Shown piece by piece: positions 21,400-24,702 of a DNA stretch of 24,702 nucleotides. Below the pieces are notes generated by a model. That model made no database searches, was not told where the DNA came from, and saw only the letters and a list, made by a program, of their open reading frames with translations. Position numbers and translations under genes: made by a program. The number at the start of each line of letters is the position of its first letter. Position 1 is the first letter of the stretch. The DNA is from Humitalea sp038249305 (GTDB taxonomy: Bacteria > Pseudomonadota > Alphaproteobacteria > Acetobacterales > Acetobacteraceae). Where the stretch lies: contig JBBRWI010000028.1 of NCBI GenBank assembly GCA_038249305.1, positions 1-24,702 of the forward strand, read 5' to 3'.

Positions 21400-22656
21400 A
21401 TGACGGTTCGAGGCAGCAGCGGCAAACTTGTTGGATTCGCTTTGGCCGGCGTGGCGGCAATGGCGACTGGCGCCGTCTGGCTGCTTGGCGGCGACGGGCC
21501 GATGCCGCAGGTGAACCTGCTGGCGCCGCAGAGCCGTCCTGCCCCACCCAGCCCCGAGCCGTTCGCCACGCCGCCAGTGGTCGCCGCGACGCCACCCCGC
21601 GTCATGCAGGCCCCCGAAGCGGCGGCCGCACCTGGGTCGGCAGCAGCACCTGGGTCGCCCCAGGTTCAACCGGCCACCGCCCGCGCCGCGGCTGTTGCGC
21701 CCGCGACCATCGCACCCGGCACTGTTGCGCCGGAAGCCGCCACGGCGGCACCCCAGGCACCGACCGCGATGGCGGCCGCCGTGATCCTGCCGAGCTTCGA
21801 CGTCGCGCGGGTCGGCGCGCGCGGCACCGCCGTCATCGCCGGGCGTGCCGCGCCAGGGGCCGATGTACGGCTGCTCGACGCCGGGCGCGAACTGGGCCGC
21901 ACCCGCGCCGATGCCCGTGGCGAATGGGTCATCCTGCCGGCTGAACCGCTGGCGGCCGGGGCACGCGAACTGACGCTGCGCGCGCGCCTGCCCGATGGGC
22001 GGGAAGTCGCTGGCGTGGACAGCGTGTTGGTCGTCATCCCCGATGCCGCATCGGCAACAGTGGCGCAGGCCGCGCAACCCGCGGGCGGCGATCCCGTGCC
22101 ACTAGCACGCGCGCCGCTGATCGCCCTGCTGCCGGCCGCGGCGGCGCCAGGCGGCCCTCGCCTGTTGCAAGGTGGTGCGGAGGCCGCGGTGCCCGGTCGC
22201 ACACCGGCGCCCGCGCGGCTCGGCCTCGATATCGTGGATTACGACAGCACCGGCGCGATCCGTTTCGCCGGCACTGCGCCGCCTGATGCCTCGGTGCGCG
22301 TCTATGTCGATCAGCGCCACGCTGGCGATGCGGTGGCCGACCAGGATGGGCGCTGGACGCTGACCCCGGCCGAGGTGCCGGCGGTCGGCCGTCACACGCT
22401 GCGTCTGGACCAGATGGCCAACACCGGGGCGGTCGCCTCCCGCATCGAGGTGCCGTTTGCCCGTGAAAGCCTGCCCGAGGGCGGGCTCGCCGACGGCCGC
22501 GTGGTGGTGCAGCCGGGCGCCAACCTGTGGCGCATCGCGCGCAGCACCTATGGCCGCGGCATTCGCTACACCGTCATCTACCAGGCGAACCGGGACCAGA
22601 TCCGCGATCCCTCGCGGATTTTCCCGGGCCAGATTTTCTCCGTGCCGGGCGGTTAG
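21400..22656 (+). CDS. LysM-domain envelope protein with Ig-like repeats
   Basis: A 418-residue membrane-anchored or exported protein. A basic start and hydrophobic segment at about 9-30 are followed by a Pro/Ala-rich linker (about 40-125). Two related beta-sandwich-like (Bap/Ig-like) modules follow at about 131-215 (AVIAGRAAPGADVRLLD, GEWVILP) and 275-355 (IRFAGTAPPDASVRVYVD, GRWTLTP). A C-terminal LysM domain lies at about 367-416 (VVVQPGANLWRIARSTYG, RDPSRIFPGQIFSVP). LysM binds peptidoglycan, so the protein probably bridges membrane and cell wall; its precise role is unknown. The 161-base gap upstream separates it from the divergent b561 gene and has no confident promoter. The ATG at 21400 has a weak ribosome site. 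Confidence 0.87.
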   Translation: MTVRGSSGKLVGFALAGVAAMATGAVWLLGGDGPMPQVNLLAPQSRPAPPSPEPFATPPVVAATPPRVMQAPEAAAAPGSAAAPGSPQVQPATARAAAVAPATIAPGTVAPEAATAAPQAPTAMAAAVILPSFDVARVGARGTAVIAGRAAPGADVRLLDAGRELGRTRADARGEWVILPAEPLAAGARELTLRARLPDGREVAGVDSVLVVIPDAASATVAQAAQPAGGDPVPLARAPLIALLPAAAAPGGPRLLQGGAEAAVPGRTPAPARLGLDIVDYDSTGAIRFAGTAPPDASVRVYVDQRHAGDAVADQDGRWTLTPAEVPAVGRHTLRLDQMANTGAVASRIEVPFARESLPEGGLADGRVVVQPGANLWRIARSTYGRGIRYTVIYQANRDQIRDPSRIFPGQIFSVPGG

Positions 22657-22665
22657 GCTGGGACC

Positions 22666-23136
22666 TCAGGCGCGGGCGACGACGGCCCGGCCGCTGGTTT
22701 CGGTCACCGCGTGCAAGGCCATCTCGTCAAGCCAGGGGTCGAGCGCCAGGGCAAAGCGCACCATCGCCGCAACCATGCTGATGGCCGAAGCCGGTGCGTC
22801 CAGCTCTGCCCGCGTTTCCACTCGCAGACGGTGGTCCGGCAATAGCCGCAAGTGACAGCCGGCTGGCAGCGCGCCGCGCAACGCCGGCAAGGCCGCGAAG
22901 GCCGCCGCCCGATCGGCACCGGAGGCGGTGGAACGAAGCCGCCCGACATCGGCGCCCAGATGCAGCCCGTCGGCCAGTGCTGCGTGACAATCCTGGCCGC
23001 GCCAGGCGAAACGCAGCCGTGGCAGCCGCTCCGGCGTTAGGGGCGACACGAGGCCGTCCTCGAACACCTCGAATGGCCCTAAGGGGAGGCCGGGTGCAGG
23101 TTTCGGCGTGGCGCCGTGCGATTTCCGATGCATCAT
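22666..23136 (-). CDS. Unrecognised protein, divergent from psd
   Basis: A protein of about 156 residues that I cannot assign. There is no signal peptide or membrane segment. After a short basic start, the core begins at GPFEVFEDGLVSPLTPERLP and has the pattern FAWRGQDCHAALADGLHLG, then LRSTASGADRAAAFAALPAL, LPDHRLRVETRAELDAPAS and a final helix VRFALALDPWLDEMAL. The alternating beta/alpha feel and length recall small YbjN/secretion-chaperone-like folds, but this is only an impression. The frame is open to ATG 23175, which would overlap psd; tandem ATGs at 23136 and 23133 avoid the overlap. Its stop lies 9 bases from the convergent LysM gene stop. Confidence 0.6.
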   Translation of the reverse strand: MMHRKSHGATPKPAPGLPLGPFEVFEDGLVSPLTPERLPRLRFAWRGQDCHAALADGLHLGADVGRLRSTASGADRAAAFAALPALRGALPAGCHLRLLPDHRLRVETRAELDAPASAISMVAAMVRFALALDPWLDEMALHAVTETSGRAVVARA

Positions 23137-23183
23137 GACGTCAGGGTTGACCGGACAGGATGAACAGAGGATCAACCGCGACC

Positions 23184-23867
23184 ATGGCCCTCATGCAAAG
23201 TCTCCAGATGGTGTTGGCGCCGCCACACCGCGCAGCCACCCCCTTCCTGCTCGGCGGTGCCGCCGTTGCGATCATCGGCGGCGCTATAGCCGGCGCCTGG
23301 CTGTTCTGGCCGGGCGTCCTGTTCTTCGCCTTCTGCCTGTATTTCTTTCGCGACCCGGAGCGGATGCCGCCCGCACGACCCGGCCTGGTCATCGCCCCCG
23401 CCGATGGCCGGGTGGTGTCGGTCGCCCCGGCCGTGCCGCCGGTCGAATTGGGGCTGGGCCCCGATGCCCGTTGGCGCGTCGCGATCTTCCTGTCGGTCCT
23501 GGATGTGCACATCAACCGCTGGCCGGTCGAGGGCACGGTCCGCCGCATCGCCTATCGTCACGGCAAGTTCCTGTCGGCCAACATGGACAAGGCCAGCGAC
23601 GACAATGAGCGCAACGCCGTGGCGATAGCCTTGCCGGATGGGCGGGACATGGCGGTGGTGCAGATCGCCGGCCTGGTTGCGCGCCGCATCTTGTGTTTCG
23701 CACGCGAAGGCGATGTGACCGAGGCCGGCGCCCGCTTCGGCCTGATCCGCTTCGGCAGCCGGACGGATGTCTATCTCCCGCCCGGCGTCCGCCCGCTGGT
23801 CAGCGAAGGCCAGACCATGATCGGCGGCGAAACGGTGATCGCCGACCTGAAAACCCCGGCGTCATGA
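23184..23867 (+). CDS. psd: Phosphatidylserine decarboxylase proenzyme
   Basis: A 227-residue short-type Psd that makes phosphatidylethanolamine from phosphatidylserine at the inner membrane. One hydrophobic region lies at about 21-53, followed by FRDPERMPP (55-63) and the core APADGRVVSV (71-80). FLSVLDVHINRWPVEG (102-117) and KFLSANMDKASDDNERN (128-144) follow. The self-cleavage site RFGSRTDVYLP is at about 189-199. Cleavage between Gly191 and Ser192 would create the pyruvoyl cofactor. This start gives the family-typical opening (LVLAPPHRAATPFL style). An in-frame ATG at 23160 is an alternative, and neither has a strong ribosome site. Its stop overlaps the pssA start by 4 bases. Confidence 0.93.
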   Translation: MALMQSLQMVLAPPHRAATPFLLGGAAVAIIGGAIAGAWLFWPGVLFFAFCLYFFRDPERMPPARPGLVIAPADGRVVSVAPAVPPVELGLGPDARWRVAIFLSVLDVHINRWPVEGTVRRIAYRHGKFLSANMDKASDDNERNAVAIALPDGRDMAVVQIAGLVARRILCFAREGDVTEAGARFGLIRFGSRTDVYLPPGVRPLVSEGQTMIGGETVIADLKTPAS

Positions 23868-24702
23868 CGACGCCGGCCCCGCAAGGCGGCGATGCGAAGC
23901 CGGGGCCGCTGCGCTTCAGGCGCTTCCATCGCCGGGTCAGGCCGCGCTTCGACGGGCTGTCCTTCAACCGATTGATTCCAAACATCCTCACGTTGGTCGG
24001 GCTATGCGCCGGCCTCGTTGCCATGCGTTTCGCGCTGGAAGGGCGGTGGGACCGGGCCGCCGCATTGATCGTGGTGGCGGCCATCATCGACGGGCTGGAC
24101 GGGCGGTTGGCCCGCCTGCTGAAGGCCACCAGCCGGTTCGGCGCGGAATTCGACAGCCTGGCGGATTTCCTGTCGTTCGGTGTGGCGCCGGCCTTCATCC
24201 TGTATCTCTGGACGCTGCAAGGCACGCCGGGGCTGGGCTTCGTGCCCTGCCTGCTGTTCGCCGTCTGCATGGCCCTGCGCCTGGCGCGGTTCAACGCGGC
24301 GCTGGAGGCGGTGCCGGGCCTCGCGCCGAAGCCGGCCTATGCACAATCCTTCTTCACGGGCGTGCCGGCGCCGGCCGGTGCCGGGCTTGTGATGTTCCCG
24401 GTCTTCGCCAGCCTGATGGCCGAGGGCTGGGACATGATGGGCCTGGCCCAGGGCCTGCGCCATCCGGTGTTCGTGGCGATTGTCCTCATGCTCGTCGGGG
24501 CGATGCTGGTCAGCACGCTGCCGACCTGGTCGTTCAAGAACTTCAAGGTGCCGCGGGCGATCGTGCTGCCGCTGCTGCTGGGAATCGGCGGCTACGTGGC
24601 GCTGCTGGTGGCCGAACCCTGGGCGGCGCTGGCCGCCGCCGGCCTGATCTACGCCGGCATGCTGCCGTTCTCGGCACGGTCCTACCTGCGGCTGAAGCGG
24701 GA
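23864..24702 (+). CDS. pssA: CDP-diacylglycerol-serine O-phosphatidyltransferase (partial, 3' end cut by window)
   Basis: The first 279 codons are present, and the open frame runs off the window. PssA joins serine to CDP-diacylglycerol to make phosphatidylserine, the substrate of the adjacent Psd. The CDP-alcohol phosphotransferase motif is complete: Asp76, Asp79-Gly80, Ala83-Arg84, Gly93, Asp97 and Asp101 (IIDGLDGRLAR and FGAEFDSLAD). It has a basic cytoplasmic start (FRRFHRRVRPRFD) then LIPNILTLVGLCAG and several membrane helices, with PTWSFKNFKVPR near 222-233. The start ATG overlaps the psd stop (ATGA). The pairing psd-pssA is a standard alphaproteobacterial operon. Confidence 0.95.
   Translation, partial: MTTPAPQGGDAKPGPLRFRRFHRRVRPRFDGLSFNRLIPNILTLVGLCAGLVAMRFALEGRWDRAAALIVVAAIIDGLDGRLARLLKATSRFGAEFDSLADFLSFGVAPAFILYLWTLQGTPGLGFVPCLLFAVCMALRLARFNAALEAVPGLAPKPAYAQSFFTGVPAPAGAGLVMFPVFASLMAEGWDMMGLAQGLRHPVFVAIVLMLVGAMLVSTLPTWSFKNFKVPRAIVLPLLLGIGGYVALLVAEPWAALAAAGLIYAGMLPFSARSYLRLKR

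Overview
This is a high-GC alphaproteobacterial chromosome segment, most likely from a motile member of the Rhodospirillales/Acetobacteraceae. The evidence is the gene set: an alphaproteobacterial flagellar locus with FlbD, FlbT, FlaF and a DUF1217 protein, a Bug/TctC-type receptor-like protein, and the phosphatidylserine pair psd-pssA. The genus assignment is inference. No mobile element, CRISPR array or phage gene was seen, and no stretch over 300 bases lacks a gene.

Bases 1-16717 are one large flagellar locus. On the minus strand, reading from 5362 down to 1, is a tightly coupled operon: fliF-fliG-fliH-fliN-flbD-flhA (flhA runs off the window). It encodes the MS ring, switch, export regulator, sigma-54 activator and export gate. 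Above it, also on the minus strand, lie fliK-flgD (hook length control and hook cap, 7884-5561). Diverging from fliK on the plus strand is flgE-flgK-flgL (hook and hook-filament junction). The flagellin module follows on the plus strand: flagellin 1, flbT, flagellin 2, flaF and a DUF1217 protein.

The regulatory logic is partly legible. The fliK/flgE intergenic region holds two divergent sigma-54-type (-24/-12) promoters. Midway between their predicted starts is a perfect palindrome with core CCGGCA-N5-TGCCGG. The same core and spacing recur upstream of fliF, whose operon encodes FlbD. The simplest reading is a FlbD operator set that activates the hook genes and feeds back on fliF. Both flagellin genes share a small leader hairpin (GGACA-N3-TGTCC) about 51 nt before their start codons, and flbT, encoding the known flagellin-mRNA regulator, lies between them.

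Bases 16772-24702 are housekeeping and accessory genes. They comprise an AbrB-family membrane protein, a Bug/TctC-like periplasmic protein downstream of apt, a DUF2842 protein, tRNA-Pro(CGG) with its own promoter and terminator, and a cytochrome c' gene preceded by a good sigma-54-type promoter. A convergent cytochrome b561, a LysM/Ig-like envelope protein, an unrecognised protein and the psd-pssA operon (pssA cut by the window end) complete the window.
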